Below, one piece after another: positions 1 through 8,857 of a stretch of DNA of 44,224 nucleotides. A program made the position numbers and the translations under genes. The stretch spans positions 1-44,224 of the forward strand of contig JAMONM010000033.1 in the NCBI GenBank assembly GCA_027065825.1, read 5' to 3'. Under the pieces are notes generated by a model. It ran no database searches. It was not told the origin of the DNA and saw only the letters and a list, made by a program, of their open reading frames with translations. Positions within the stretch are counted from its first letter, which is position 1. The number at the start of each line of letters is the position of its first letter. This DNA comes from Campylobacterales bacterium (GTDB taxonomy: Bacteria > Campylobacterota > Campylobacteria > Campylobacterales > Nitratiruptoraceae).

Positions 1-453
1 AAAACCAGAGCCCGCAAGGAGAACGATGTATGGTTTTTTTCGGTTTTGACGGCATATATATCTTTGGCGATCGCTCTAATTTGCGGCTTTTTATATCTGC
101 TGTCAGCCGATTACAGGCCTCTTTTATACGGGGCAGTTTGGCTGTTTTTTATCGGCTTTTTGGGATTTTTGATTAACGGCCATCTATTCAAGATAGTTCC
201 TTTTTTGGTATGGTTTCACAAATATTCCGACAAAGTAGGCAAAGAGAGGGTTCCTATGCTGAGCGAAATGTATCCTAAAAAGAGCGCTTACTATCAGTTC
301 GGTTTTTCATTGGCGGCGGCGGTGTTGGGGTTTTTGGCGCTGCTTGGCGGCAGCGGCTCTCTTTTCAAAGCCGCTGCGGCGTTTTTGTTTGTGGGAGCTG
401 TGTATATGGCGTTGGCTCTAAAATGGATGTTAAAATATCCGAACGAAATATAG
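1..453 (+). CDS. C-terminal part of a polytopic membrane protein, possibly heme-copper oxidase subunit I-like
   Basis: The frame is open to the left edge, so the gene starts outside the window; the TTG at 46 is not a convincing start. About 150 residues are visible, with four hydrophobic segments. Between the second and third lies the motif GHLFKIVPFLVW followed by a charged loop ending VPMLSEMYP. This histidine-containing pattern reminds me of CcoN/NorB-like proteins of unknown function found in Campylobacterota and Aquificota; I recognise it only by resemblance. The gene ends 13 bases before the DUF59 gene and is probably cotranscribed with it. A role in nitrogen-oxide or redox metabolism is inference from context. 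Confidence 0.6.
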   Translation, partial: KTRARKENDVWFFSVLTAYISLAIALICGFLYLLSADYRPLLYGAVWLFFIGFLGFLINGHLFKIVPFLVWFHKYSDKVGKERVPMLSEMYPKKSAYYQFGFSLAAAVLGFLALLGGSGSLFKAAAAFLFVGAVYMALALKWMLKYPNEI

Positions 454-466
454 GGGGAGTGCAGAA

Positions 467-775
467 ATGGCTACAGTAACCAAGGATCAGGTATACGAGG
501 CGATAAAAACCGTAATCGACCCGGAAGTCGGTTTCAATCTTGTGGATATGGGCCTGATTTACGATGTAGAGATAGACGAAAACAACGACGTGCATGTTAA
601 AATGACTCTTTCTACGAGGGGATGTCCTCTTCATCAAATGATGCAGCAGTGGGTGAAGGAGGCGGTTGAACGAATTCCTGATGTAGGCGAGGTGAGCGTC
701 GAGATCGTATGGGATCCGCCTTGGAACATATCGATGGCCAGCGAAAACGTTAAAAAGGCGCTGGGAGCAGGTTGA
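467..775 (+). CDS. DUF59/MIP18-family metal-sulfur cluster assembly factor
   Basis: A 102-residue protein with the DUF59 (PaaD/SufT/MIP18) fold signature: the N-terminal IDPEVGFNLVDMGLIYDV stretch and the conserved cysteine segment STRGCPLHQMM around residues 49-59, followed by a VEIVWDPPW strand near the C terminus. Family members help assemble or insert Fe-S clusters; the client here is unknown. The ATG at 467 is preceded by a purine-rich GGGGGAG site. It lies between a membrane protein gene and small hypothetical genes. DUF59, DUF1858 and DUF2249 proteins often occur together near nitrogen-oxide respiration genes, so maintenance or repair of nitrosatively damaged clusters is plausible inference. 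Confidence 0.9.
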   Translation: MATVTKDQVYEAIKTVIDPEVGFNLVDMGLIYDVEIDENNDVHVKMTLSTRGCPLHQMMQQWVKEAVERIPDVGEVSVEIVWDPPWNISMASENVKKALGAG

Positions 776-1003
776 TTGAAGGCTGTTTTTCGGGAGTTGA
801 GACATCTTTACGGAGCGTTGATTCTCTTTTTTTATTATATGAAATGGCCTATTTTGATCGGTTGGCCGCTGTTATATTTTTATCTGGATTTCGAGGATAA
901 TTTATATATGGATATTTTATGGGCGATCTCTTTGGTTTTGGCCCTAAAGGATATCGCCCTCATGTTTGTCAGATTTAAAAAAGGAGAGAGACTTTGGAGA
1001 TAA
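776..1003 (+). CDS. Small hypothetical membrane protein (75 residues)
   Basis: The TTG start at 776 directly follows the TGA of the DUF59 gene (773-775), so translational coupling is likely. The protein has an amphipathic start, a hydrophobic stretch at about residues 11-35, a second at about 42-63, and a basic C terminus (RFKKGERLWR). That suggests two membrane spans with a cytoplasmic tail. No motif or family was recognised. Its stop overlaps the start of the next gene by ten bases, so it belongs to the same operon. Confidence 0.65.
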   Translation: MKAVFRELRHLYGALILFFYYMKWPILIGWPLLYFYLDFEDNLYMDILWAISLVLALKDIALMFVRFKKGERLWR

Positions 1004-1503
1004 CTTTAAAGACAAAGATTTACGATCTGATTAGCCGTTATCCTTTTATGGAAGATAAGCTAATAGAGATCAATCCGAAATTCAAAAAATTGAAAAACCC
1101 TGTTTTAAAAAGAACCGTGGCGAAGATCGCATCCATCAAACAGGCGGCGAAAGTTGGAGGCATGGATCCTGTCGAGCTTTTGAATTTGATAAGGGCAGAG
1201 GTGGGACAGCCTCCCGTTACCCTATCTATAGATGATGAGCCGGAAGATATGGAGGTTCCAAAATGGGTTAGAGAGGTGCCAAAAGCCGAGTTCGACGGTA
1301 ACGAACTGCTGGACTCGGGCAAAAATCCTCTCGGCGAGATAACCGAGAAACTAAAAGAGTTGCCGGCAGGTTCTGTAGTGCTGCTAAGGACCGACTTTAA
1401 ACCGGAGCCCCTTATAGAGGAGATGAGAAAGAGGGGCTTCTCGGTATATTCCGATCGGGGTAGCGATGAGGAGTATCTAACCTATATTAAAAAAGAGAGT
1501 TAG
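994..1503 (+). CDS. DUF1858 plus DUF2249-like protein
   Basis: 169 residues with two recognisable modules. Residues about 5-68 match DUF1858: an N-terminal ISRYPFMEDKLIEINPKFK motif, then KNPVLKRTVAKIASIKQAA and a GGMDPVELL helix. Residues about 97-165 resemble DUF2249, a SirA/TusA-like fold, with FDGNELLD and PAGSVVLLRTDFKPEPLI. The modules are joined by an acidic linker. The TTG start at 994 follows an AAAGGAGAG ribosome binding site and overlaps the upstream gene by ten bases. These domains recur next to DUF59 and hemerythrin genes in denitrifiers, where a redox or NO-related role is suspected but unproven. The stop overlaps that of the convergent FmdE-like gene. Confidence 0.8.
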   Translation: MEITLKTKIYDLISRYPFMEDKLIEINPKFKKLKNPVLKRTVAKIASIKQAAKVGGMDPVELLNLIRAEVGQPPVTLSIDDEPEDMEVPKWVREVPKAEFDGNELLDSGKNPLGEITEKLKELPAGSVVLLRTDFKPEPLIEEMRKRGFSVYSDRGSDEEYLTYIKKES

Positions 1504-2099
1504 GAGATATCGATCATTCGTTCTCTTAACGAGAGATCGGTCAATATCCTTTCCACTCTCTCTTGCCAAAGACGTCTAAAGAGAGCCTCCTCCTCTTTGG
1601 TAGCTATGCCGCCAAGGCTCTTTTGCATTAACTCCTGTTGCCTTGGATCCGGAGCCACTGCCGGCGTATATGAGATATCCACGTAATCTTTCGTATCGAC
1701 TCTTTGGAGTCTGATCTCTTTTGGAATATTTTGGGAGTAGTGTAGCTTGCCGGCTCTGGAAAATCTGCCGCCTATGCCTTTGAATCCGCTTTCATCGTTT
1801 ACTCCGCAGATAAAAGCGATCGTATTTCCTATCACTCCGGTTACCCCTTCGGTTTTCGGGTTTTGTACCATTACGGCAACCTCTCCTCTAACGGGCAGAG
1901 TGTCGCGATAGAGCTTTTTAAGGCCTTCCATCGCCATCAGATAGGCTCCGGCTACCGTTGGACACGAATGTCCGGCGAACTTTACCACATCCAAATAACA
2001 GATCTCCATCTCGCCGTTTTCTACCGCTCCGAGAAAATCGGCTAACGGATCATATAGCTTTATTTTTTCGACTCTGTCGAAAAACTCCGGGTATTTCAT
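1500..2099 (-). CDS. FmdE-like protein
   Basis: 199 residues starting at an ATG preceded by a good AAGGAGAGG site. The stretch DVVKFAGHSCPTVAGAYLMA (about residues 38-57) is the FmdE-type Gly-His-x-Cys-Pro signature, here followed by a helix as in the family. FmdE is named for the molybdenum formylmethanofuran dehydrogenase operon, but most bacterial members are uncharacterised and are thought to bind a metal. The protein lacks the C-terminal zinc-ribbon extension of longer FmdE proteins. It is convergent with the DUF1858 gene, overlapping its stop by four bases, and divergent from the regulator at 2179. A link to Mo cofactor or nitrate reductase biology is speculative. Confidence 0.7.
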   Translation of the reverse strand: MKYPEFFDRVEKIKLYDPLADFLGAVENGEMEICYLDVVKFAGHSCPTVAGAYLMAMEGLKKLYRDTLPVRGEVAVMVQNPKTEGVTGVIGNTIAFICGVNDESGFKGIGGRFSRAGKLHYSQNIPKEIRLQRVDTKDYVDISYTPAVAPDPRQQELMQKSLGGIATKEEEALFRRLWQERVERILTDLSLRERMIDIS

Positions 2100-2144
2100 C
2101 GCCTCTCCTTGATTGAAATTTGGCTAATGATATCGAAAATGGGT

Positions 2145-2170
2145 TTTTGATATAATGACATACATCAAAA
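2145..2170 (+). promoter_or_regulatory. Inverted repeat over the promoter of the first Crp/Fnr regulator
   Basis: Arms TTTTGAT (2145-2151) and ATCAAAA (2164-2170) are perfect complements separated by 12 bases. The repeat overlaps a TATAAT -10 hexamer at 2151-2156 and ends eight bases before the ATG at 2179. The half-sites are Fnr-like TTGAT/ATCAA but with 12 rather than 4 bases between them, so this is not a standard Fnr box. It could be an autoregulatory operator or a 5' hairpin. Confidence 0.4.
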
Positions 2171-2178
2171 GGCGGGGT

Positions 2179-2841
2179 ATGACGAGAGAAGCAAAACTAG
2201 AGGATCTAAAGGGCCTATTTCTCTTTCGGAATCTTTCTGACGCTGAACTGCAAAAAGCCAAAGAGTTTATTTTAATAAAAGATTATGCCGCCAAAGATAT
2301 CATATATTACGAGAACGATCTAAAAAAGCAGCTATATTACCTAAAAAGCGGCCACGTCAAGGTATACAAAGTCGATCGATTCGATAACGAGATTTTTCTT
2401 TACGATATCGAAAGCGACAATATGATCACTAAAATCAGCTCCTTGGAAGACGACGCTATCAACTGCTTTGGCAATATAGAGTGCCTGGAGCCTTGCGAAG
2501 TACTGATTATAGATTACGAAGAGTTTAAAAAGTTCTGTATAGAGCATCCGCATATTCTTTTGAGGGTAGTGGAGATTTTCGCCAGAAGAAATCAGATTCT
2601 AGAATGTCTGATCAACAGAGAACTGGTTTACGACGGCGTGGCAAAGGTGGCTTTTTCTCTGATAAACGATCTTGATACTTTTAACAGGCTCAAAAAGCAG
2701 GAGATAGCCTACAGACTAAATATTCAGCCCGAGACTCTCTCTAGAATCTTGAAAAAACTGGTAAAAAAAGAGTTGATCAAAAGCGAACACGGAATAATAG
2801 AGATAATCGATCCTGAAGGCCTAAAAGAGATATACGAATAA
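2179..2841 (+). CDS. Crp/Fnr-family transcriptional regulator
   Basis: 220 residues from the ATG at 2179, chosen over an upstream in-frame start at 2155 because GGCGGGG lies just before it and the upstream start falls within the promoter. A cyclic-nucleotide-binding-type beta barrel fills the N-terminal half, a dimerisation helix follows, and a winged helix-turn-helix lies at about 170-200. Its recognition helix QPETLSRILKK keeps the E..SR pattern that in Fnr reads the TTGA half-site. The four-cysteine Fe-S motif of Fnr is absent, although scattered cysteines occur around residues 95-125 (NCFGNIECLEPC), so this is more Dnr/NnrR-like and might sense NO or redox state. It is followed after ten bases by the sensor gene and lies upstream of nap. 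Confidence 0.88.
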   Translation: MTREAKLEDLKGLFLFRNLSDAELQKAKEFILIKDYAAKDIIYYENDLKKQLYYLKSGHVKVYKVDRFDNEIFLYDIESDNMITKISSLEDDAINCFGNIECLEPCEVLIIDYEEFKKFCIEHPHILLRVVEIFARRNQILECLINRELVYDGVAKVAFSLINDLDTFNRLKKQEIAYRLNIQPETLSRILKKLVKKELIKSEHGIIEIIDPEGLKEIYE

Positions 2842-2851
2842 GGATTTTTCG

Positions 2852-4174
2852 ATGAAAAAGATAACCTCCCAGATCAAATTTATAGGCGGAGCCCTCTCGT
2901 TGGTAATCATAGCTATAGTCGCCTCCGTTATTTACATCAACCAAAAGAGCAAACACGACTCTGTGGTCATCAACGTTGCCGGCAAAGAGAGAATGCTAAC
3001 TCAAAAGATCAGCAAGGAGGTGTTCAGATTAAAGACCGCTACCAAAATCGATCTGAACGAGCTAAAAGAGGCCACGGAGCTTTTTGAAAGAAATCTCGAG
3101 GCTCTGATATCCGGGGACGAAAGCAGGGGTATATATCCGCCGCCCACTGCGGAGATAAAAGAGCAGTTGATCCGCGTAAAAAGGTTGTGGACTCCGTTTA
3201 AAAATCGAGTCGAAAGATTTCAACAATACCTTTTGCAGACCGAACAGGAAAAGAGTTTCGTATTTGAAAACAACGATTTTTTACTCGAGATCTCCGATAG
3301 AGTCGTCAAAGAGATGGTCAAGGCCCAGATAGAGCCCGGCTATGTGGATCTAGCCGGTAGGCAGCGGATGCTGAGTCAGAGGATGATGTATTTTTTGCTG
3401 CTTTATCTCAACGAACCGCAACCAAGTTTTTACAGAATCTTTTACGAAACCCTCCATCTGTACGAACAGACGATCAAACGCTTTCACGAGGATCCTTATT
3501 TGCTTGGGAACGAAGAGCTAAAAAAGGTTTTGGAGAACAATTTTGCTTTTTGGAAGGTCTACTCCTCCCACGCAAAGAGACTGATAGAGCTCCAGGCGAA
3601 ACTGAACGATACGGTAGGGTATATAGCTCAGTTTAACAACGTATTGTTAAACGGAATGGATCAGGCTGTTACCATGTATACGATCTATTCGGAAAAACAA
3701 AGAACTCTGTTGCAGGATATAGAGAATATTTTGGGAATGATAGCGATCGTGATCATGTTCTATTCTTTTTTCCTCATAAGAAACATCCAAAAACATTTCG
3801 AAGAGTTTTTAGAAAAGTCCAAAACTTTTGCCTCGATAGACAAAGAGGATCCAAAAATATGCGAACATGCGGACGAATTGACTATAGCCTCGAAGCGGCT
3901 TGAGAATTTTATAAAAAAGGTTGACAAAATGATCATAGACGCCAGAGAGGCTATCAAAACCTCTGAAACTCTGGCCAAAGAGCTGGGAGACGTGGGAGAG
4001 ATTATAGAAAAAAACACCGGAGTCATCGATCGCAAACAGAAAAATGAACTAGAAAAGTATCTCGACACCAGCGAGGATCTGGCCATTCAGTCTCTGGAAG
4101 ATCTGGAAAAGAGCGCCAAACTTTTGCAAAAGCTGCACGAAAATCTATCGAACATACTCGACAAAACCAAATAG
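2852..4174 (+). CDS. Membrane sensor with two NarX/PilJ-type sensing modules and no kinase domain
   Basis: 440 residues. A first membrane span lies at about 10-29 and a second at about 293-310, enclosing a periplasmic region. That region has two copies of the P-box-like motif: NVAGKERMLTQ (41-51) and DLAGRQRMLSQ (166-176). Such motifs bind nitrate/nitrite in NarX/NarQ and define the PilJ-type N-terminal domain. After the second span come about 130 helical, charged residues with no histidine-kinase, GGDEF or methyl-accepting signature visible. It lies ten bases downstream of the Crp/Fnr regulator and just upstream of napA, so nitrate or nitrite sensing is a reasonable inference. How it signals without an output domain is unclear. 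Confidence 0.8.
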   Translation: MKKITSQIKFIGGALSLVIIAIVASVIYINQKSKHDSVVINVAGKERMLTQKISKEVFRLKTATKIDLNELKEATELFERNLEALISGDESRGIYPPPTAEIKEQLIRVKRLWTPFKNRVERFQQYLLQTEQEKSFVFENNDFLLEISDRVVKEMVKAQIEPGYVDLAGRQRMLSQRMMYFLLLYLNEPQPSFYRIFYETLHLYEQTIKRFHEDPYLLGNEELKKVLENNFAFWKVYSSHAKRLIELQAKLNDTVGYIAQFNNVLLNGMDQAVTMYTIYSEKQRTLLQDIENILGMIAIVIMFYSFFLIRNIQKHFEEFLEKSKTFASIDKEDPKICEHADELTIASKRLENFIKKVDKMIIDAREAIKTSETLAKELGDVGEIIEKNTGVIDRKQKNELEKYLDTSEDLAIQSLEDLEKSAKLLQKLHENLSNILDKTK

Positions 4175-4251
4175 ACTCAGTTTTGTCACTGCGATGTCAT
4201 CAAACGAGATATAATTTATCTTAAATATTTTAATAATTTTCTATTATTATT

Positions 4252-4265
4252 TTGACTCAAGTCAA
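4252..4265 (+). promoter_or_regulatory. Fnr/Dnr-type box upstream of napA (TTGACTCAAGTCAA)
   Basis: Perfect inverted repeat TTGAC-TCAA-GTCAA. An AT-rich TATAAAAT run at 4286-4293 places a -10 element 27.5-29.5 bp from the box centre, as in activator-dependent class II promoters. The napA ATG is at 4348. It probably binds one of the two Crp/Fnr proteins in the window. Confidence 0.75.
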
Positions 4266-4347
4266 GGAGTAATCCATAAAAAATTTATAAAATCTTCCTT
4301 GTAAATCTAACAGTTGCCTTTTGGCAAATCTTCAAGAGGAGGAATAT

Positions 4348-7158
4348 ATGGCACTTAGTCGTAGAGATTTTCTAAAGAGTAGCGCCGCTGCCGCTGCTGC
4401 AAGTGCTGTGGGCCTGAGTGTCCCAAAAGAGCTGGAGGCCGCGAGCAAGAACGCGGAGTCCGGATGGAGATGGGACAAGGCTGTATGCCGATTCTGCGGT
4501 ACCGGATGCGGTATTATGATCGCTACTAAAGACGACCGGATAGTTGCGGTAAAGGGTGACCCGTTGGCGCCGGTCAACAGAGGTCTAAACTGTATCAAAG
4601 GTTACTTTACGGCCAAGATCATGTACGGAGCCGACAGGCTGACGACTCCGCTGCTTAGAGTCAACGAAAAGGGTGAATTTGACAAAAAAGGCAAATTCAA
4701 GCCAGTCAGCTGGAAAAGAGCCTATGACGAAATGGAAAAACAGTTCAAGAAAGCCTACAACGAGTTGGGACCCACCGGCGTTGCCTTTTTCGGTTCCGGT
4801 CAGTACACCGTCCAAGAGGGGTATGCGGCCGCCAAGCTGATGAAAGCCGGTTTTAGAAGCAACAACATCGACCCCAACGCGAGACACTGTATGGCCAGTG
4901 CGGTTGCCGGATTTATACAGACTTTCGGAATCGACGAACCTGCCGGATGTTACGACGATATCGAACTGACAGACACCATAGTGGCTTGGGGTTCGAATAT
5001 GGCCGAGATGCACCCGATTCTTTGGGCCAGATGTACCGATAGAAAACTATCAAACCCCGATAGAGTCAAAGTTGTCGTTCTATCTACCTATACTCACAGA
5101 AGCTGCGACCTGGCCGATGAGGTTATAATCTTTAAACCGAATACCGATCTTGCCATCTGGAACTATATAGCCAGAAGCATCGTTTACGATCATCCGGACG
5201 TAATCGACTGGGATTTTGTAAAAGAGTATACCGTTTTCGCTACCGGTTTCCCTGATATCGGTTACGGAATGAGAAATCCAAAACACGCAAAAGAGCTTGG
5301 ATACTCTTCAAAAGAGCTGCAGACTATCTCTAAACAGAGTGAAAAAGAGCTTAGCGACGCGGAGAGAGTCGCATTGAGTCCGTTGGGACTTGGAAATACC
5401 AAAAAACTCAAAATGAAACATGCCAAAAAGGCCGGAGCTCACTGGACGATCAGTTTCGAAGAGTTCAAAAAAGCTCTTGAGCCGTACACTCTAGACTACG
5501 TAGCCAGCGTGGCAAAAGGTGATCCGGACGAGAGTCTCGAAGAGTTCAAAAGAAAACTGAGAGTTCTAAAAGATCTTTACGTGGAAAAAGGCAGAAAGGT
5601 GGTCTCTTTCTGGACTATGGGTATGAACCAGCACACCAGAGGTACTTGGGTAAACGAACAGAGCTATATGGTTCATTTTCTCCTCGGAAAGCAGGCCAAA
5701 CCCGGCGACGGAGCCTTCAGTCTTACCGGTCAGCCGAGCGCGTGCGGTACCGCGAGAGAGGTTGGAACGTTCGCGCACAGACTGCCTGCGGATATGGTGG
5801 TAAAAAATCCTAAGCACAGAGCGATAGCAGAAAAAATATGGAAACTGCCAAAAGGTACGATCAATCCCAAAGTGGGTAGCCATATCGTCAAGATCATGAG
5901 AGATCTTGAAGACGGCAAAATCAAATTCGCTTGGGTTCACGTATGTAACCCGTGGCAAGATACCGCAAACGCCAATCACTGGATCAAGGCCGCAAGAACG
6001 ATGGACAACTTTATCGTCGTCAGCGACGGATATCCAGGTATCAGCGCCAAAGTTGCCGACCTGATTCTGCCTAGTGCCATGATTTACGAAAAGTGGGGAG
6101 CGTACGGTAACGCCGAAAGAAGAACTCAGCACTGGAGACAGCAGGTAACTCCGGTTGGAGACGCGATGCCCGATCTATGGCAATATATGGAATTTGCGAA
6201 AAGATTCAAGCTAAAAGAGGTGTGGAAAGAGCACAAACTACCCGACGGAACGGTACTGCCCAACGTTCTGGACGAGGCCAAAAAGATGGGTTACAGCCCC
6301 GAAGACACACTGTTTGACGTTCTTTTCGCCAACGACTATCTCAAGAGCTTCAAATGGCCGGATCCTATCGGTGAAGGATTCCAAAACACAGAAGCCGAAG
6401 GCGACAAGAGAAACGTTATCGGAACTGACGGCAAGCCGTTTAAAGGATACGGTTTCTTTATCCAAAAAGCGCTTTGGGAAGAGTACAGAAAATTTGGAGC
6501 CGGAAGAGCTCACGACTACGCGCCTTTTGACGTATATCATAAAGTCAGAGGACTCAGATGGCCTGTCGTTAACGGTAAAGATACTCCGTGGAGATTTAAC
6601 GTCAACTACGATCCTTACGCCAAGAAAGAGAAAGAAAAAGGCCATGTCAAAGGCGAATTCGCCTTTTACGGACACGCGCTCAAGGTTATTCCTCAGGGTA
6701 GCTTGACCGCACCGGATAAAAACAAACCTAAAGTTCATCTGGAGAACAAGGCTAAAATTTTCTTCAGACCTTATATGGAGCCGCCTGAAACTCCGGACAA
6801 AGAGTACGACACTTGGCTCTGTACCGGTAGGGTGCTAGAGCATTGGCACAGCGGTACTATGACTATGAGAGTTCCAGAACTCTACAGAGCGGTACCTGAA
6901 GCTCTTTGTTACATGCATCCCGAAGACGCCAAGAAAAGAGGAGTCAAAAGAGGAGATCTGGTTTGGGTTGAGAGCCGAAGAGGAAAAGTCAAAGCCAGAG
7001 TGGAAACCAGAGGTAGAAACAGACCTCCAAGAGGACTTGTGTTCGTGCCTTGGTTCGACGAGAGGGTATATATCAACAAAGTCTGCCTGGACGCCACTTG
7101 TCCTATCTCCAAGCAGACAGACTATAAAAAGTGTGCCGTAAAAATTTATAAGGCATAA
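4348..7158 (+). CDS. napA: Periplasmic nitrate reductase catalytic subunit NapA
   Basis: 936 residues from the ATG at 4348, with AGAGGAGG upstream; an in-frame TTG at 4321 lacks such a site. A twin-arginine signal SRRDFLK begins at residue 4. The [4Fe-4S] cluster cysteines are C47, C50, C54 and C82. The molybdenum ligand cysteine is C181 in NARHCMASA. The remainder is a typical bis-MGD domain ending in a C-terminal molydopterin dinucleotide-binding region. It reduces nitrate to nitrite in the periplasm with NapB as electron donor. The length matches NapA of Campylobacterota, which is about 100 residues longer than that of Proteobacteria. It opens the nap operon and is preceded by an Fnr-type box. 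Confidence 0.98.
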   Translation: MALSRRDFLKSSAAAAAASAVGLSVPKELEAASKNAESGWRWDKAVCRFCGTGCGIMIATKDDRIVAVKGDPLAPVNRGLNCIKGYFTAKIMYGADRLTTPLLRVNEKGEFDKKGKFKPVSWKRAYDEMEKQFKKAYNELGPTGVAFFGSGQYTVQEGYAAAKLMKAGFRSNNIDPNARHCMASAVAGFIQTFGIDEPAGCYDDIELTDTIVAWGSNMAEMHPILWARCTDRKLSNPDRVKVVVLSTYTHRSCDLADEVIIFKPNTDLAIWNYIARSIVYDHPDVIDWDFVKEYTVFATGFPDIGYGMRNPKHAKELGYSSKELQTISKQSEKELSDAERVALSPLGLGNTKKLKMKHAKKAGAHWTISFEEFKKALEPYTLDYVASVAKGDPDESLEEFKRKLRVLKDLYVEKGRKVVSFWTMGMNQHTRGTWVNEQSYMVHFLLGKQAKPGDGAFSLTGQPSACGTAREVGTFAHRLPADMVVKNPKHRAIAEKIWKLPKGTINPKVGSHIVKIMRDLEDGKIKFAWVHVCNPWQDTANANHWIKAARTMDNFIVVSDGYPGISAKVADLILPSAMIYEKWGAYGNAERRTQHWRQQVTPVGDAMPDLWQYMEFAKRFKLKEVWKEHKLPDGTVLPNVLDEAKKMGYSPEDTLFDVLFANDYLKSFKWPDPIGEGFQNTEAEGDKRNVIGTDGKPFKGYGFFIQKALWEEYRKFGAGRAHDYAPFDVYHKVRGLRWPVVNGKDTPWRFNVNYDPYAKKEKEKGHVKGEFAFYGHALKVIPQGSLTAPDKNKPKVHLENKAKIFFRPYMEPPETPDKEYDTWLCTGRVLEHWHSGTMTMRVPELYRAVPEALCYMHPEDAKKRGVKRGDLVWVESRRGKVKARVETRGRNRPPRGLVFVPWFDERVYINKVCLDATCPISKQTDYKKCAVKIYKA

Positions 7159-7179
7159 CGCGCAAAAGGAAGGATTGTT

Positions 7180-8025
7180 TTGAGCAATTCCGGACTTGAA
7201 AAGGGGGAGGCGATGGAAGAGAAGAAATCTTCGCAAATTAGCGAAAGAAGAAGATTTCTGATCCAGATGGCGCAAAACGTGGCGATAGCGGGAGTCGGAG
7301 GGCTCCTGTGGAGTGCCTACGTAGACGAGGCAAAGGCGGCTCCTCTGATTCTGAGGCCGCCGGGAGCCCGTCGAGAGGATGAGTTTATAAGTTTGTGTAT
7401 CAAATGCGGATTATGCGTGGAGGCGTGTCCGTACGATACCCTTTTGCTGGCGAAGCCGGGAGATAACCTACCGACCGGCACGCCATATTTTATACCTAGG
7501 GATATTCCCTGCTATATGTGCGAGGATATCCCTTGTGTTCCGCCGTGTCCCACCGGTGCTCTAAACGAGGATTCCGTTATGAGCATCAAGGACGGCGAAA
7601 AGGTCTTTGACATTACGAAAATGAGAATGGGCGTTGCTATCGTGGATATGAAATCCTGCATCGCCTATTGGGGAATTCAGTGTGACGCCTGTTACAGAGC
7701 CTGCCCTATTCTGGACAAGGCCATATATCTTGAGTATAGAAAGAACGAACGAACGGGAAAACATGCCTTTTTATTGCCTGTAGTCGATCCGGACCACTGT
7801 ACCGGGTGCGGACTCTGTGAACATGCCTGCGTAACAGAAAAGGCCGCGATCAGAGTTCTGCCCAGAGAGGTGGCGTTGGGCGAAGTGGGCAAACATTACG
7901 TAAAAGGATGGGACAAATCCGACGAGGCGCGTCTGAAGGGATCTGCGGGGATCGAAACCACCACTACCGAGCGCAGCAAGAAAAGCGCTATCGAATCTCT
8001 GAACGAAGGGATCGATTTTGAGTAG
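7180..8025 (+). CDS. napG: Ferredoxin-type protein NapG
   Basis: 281 residues from a TTG at 7180 with AAAAGGAAGG upstream; an ATG at 7213 behind AAGGGGGAGG is a possible alternative. A twin-arginine-like signal (ERRRFL) precedes a hydrophobic stretch. Four Fe-S motifs follow: CIKCGLCVEACP, CYMCEDIPCVPPCP, CIAYWGIQCDACYRACP and CTGCGLCEHAC. NapG sits on the periplasmic side with NapH and passes electrons from menaquinol towards NapB/NapA, replacing NapC, which is absent here. It is 21 bases after napA and overlaps napH by eight bases. Confidence 0.95.
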   Translation: MSNSGLEKGEAMEEKKSSQISERRRFLIQMAQNVAIAGVGGLLWSAYVDEAKAAPLILRPPGARREDEFISLCIKCGLCVEACPYDTLLLAKPGDNLPTGTPYFIPRDIPCYMCEDIPCVPPCPTGALNEDSVMSIKDGEKVFDITKMRMGVAIVDMKSCIAYWGIQCDACYRACPILDKAIYLEYRKNERTGKHAFLLPVVDPDHCTGCGLCEHACVTEKAAIRVLPREVALGEVGKHYVKGWDKSDEARLKGSAGIETTTTERSKKSAIESLNEGIDFE

Positions 8026-8857
8026 TCTGATATATAAACACAGATTCCTGATTTTGAGGCGCATCAGTCAAATAACCATTCTTTTGCTATATATAGGCGC
8101 GAATTTATGGGGCTGGAAGATTTTGCAGGGTAATCTCAGCTCCTCTTCGCTGTTCGAGACCGTTCCGTTGGCCGATCCTTATGCCCTGTTGCAGATATTT
8201 TCCACGGGCGCCATAGTCGCCATGGATGTGCTGGTAGGCGCCGTAATCGTCACCATATTCTATATGGTTTTCGGCGGAAGGGCATTTTGCAGCTACGTGT
8301 GCCCTGTGAATATGGTTACGGATCTTGCCAACTGGATCAGGAGAAGATACCAGTTTGACAAGGCCGAAAAAAAATGGTGGGCCAGCAGGAATATCAGATA
8401 CTGGGTTATGGGGTTGTCGTTTATACTCTCCTTTGCTCTTGGTACCGCGGCTTTTGAAATAGTCAGCCCGGTGTCCATGACCCATAGAGGATTGGTTTTC
8501 GGAATGGGATTCGGATGGGCGGCGATCGTTACTATTTTCCTGTTTGATCTGTTCGTTCTTAAAAACGGCTGGTGCGGTCATATATGTCCTTTGGGCGGAT
8601 TTTATTCCCTTATAGGCAGATTTAGCCTCTTTAGGGTGAAACATAACCAGCCAAACTGTACTCTTTGCATGAAGTGCAAGGATGTATGTCCTGAAAAAGA
8701 GGTTCTGTTTATGATAGGCAAAAGGAGTATGAGCGTCAATATGGGCGAGTGCACCTTATGCGGACGCTGCGTAGAGGTGTGCGACGATGACGCGTTGAAT
8801 TTCAGTATACGAGACTTTGTGAAAAAAGGAGAAGATTATGAAGTTGAGCAGAGTTAA
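8018..8857 (+). CDS. napH: Quinol dehydrogenase membrane subunit NapH
   Basis: 279 residues from a TTG at 8018 inside the end of napG. Four membrane spans are visible. Two CX3CP motifs (CSYVCPVNM, CGHICPLGG) face the cytoplasm in characterised NapH, and two ferredoxin motifs (CTLCMKCKDVCP, CTLCGRCVEVC) follow near the C terminus. NapH oxidises menaquinol together with NapG. It overlaps napB by 20 bases. It is paralogous to nosH at 30254 in this window. Confidence 0.95.
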   Translation: MSSLIYKHRFLILRRISQITILLLYIGANLWGWKILQGNLSSSSLFETVPLADPYALLQIFSTGAIVAMDVLVGAVIVTIFYMVFGGRAFCSYVCPVNMVTDLANWIRRRYQFDKAEKKWWASRNIRYWVMGLSFILSFALGTAAFEIVSPVSMTHRGLVFGMGFGWAAIVTIFLFDLFVLKNGWCGHICPLGGFYSLIGRFSLFRVKHNQPNCTLCMKCKDVCPEKEVLFMIGKRSMSVNMGECTLCGRCVEVCDDDALNFSIRDFVKKGEDYEVEQS

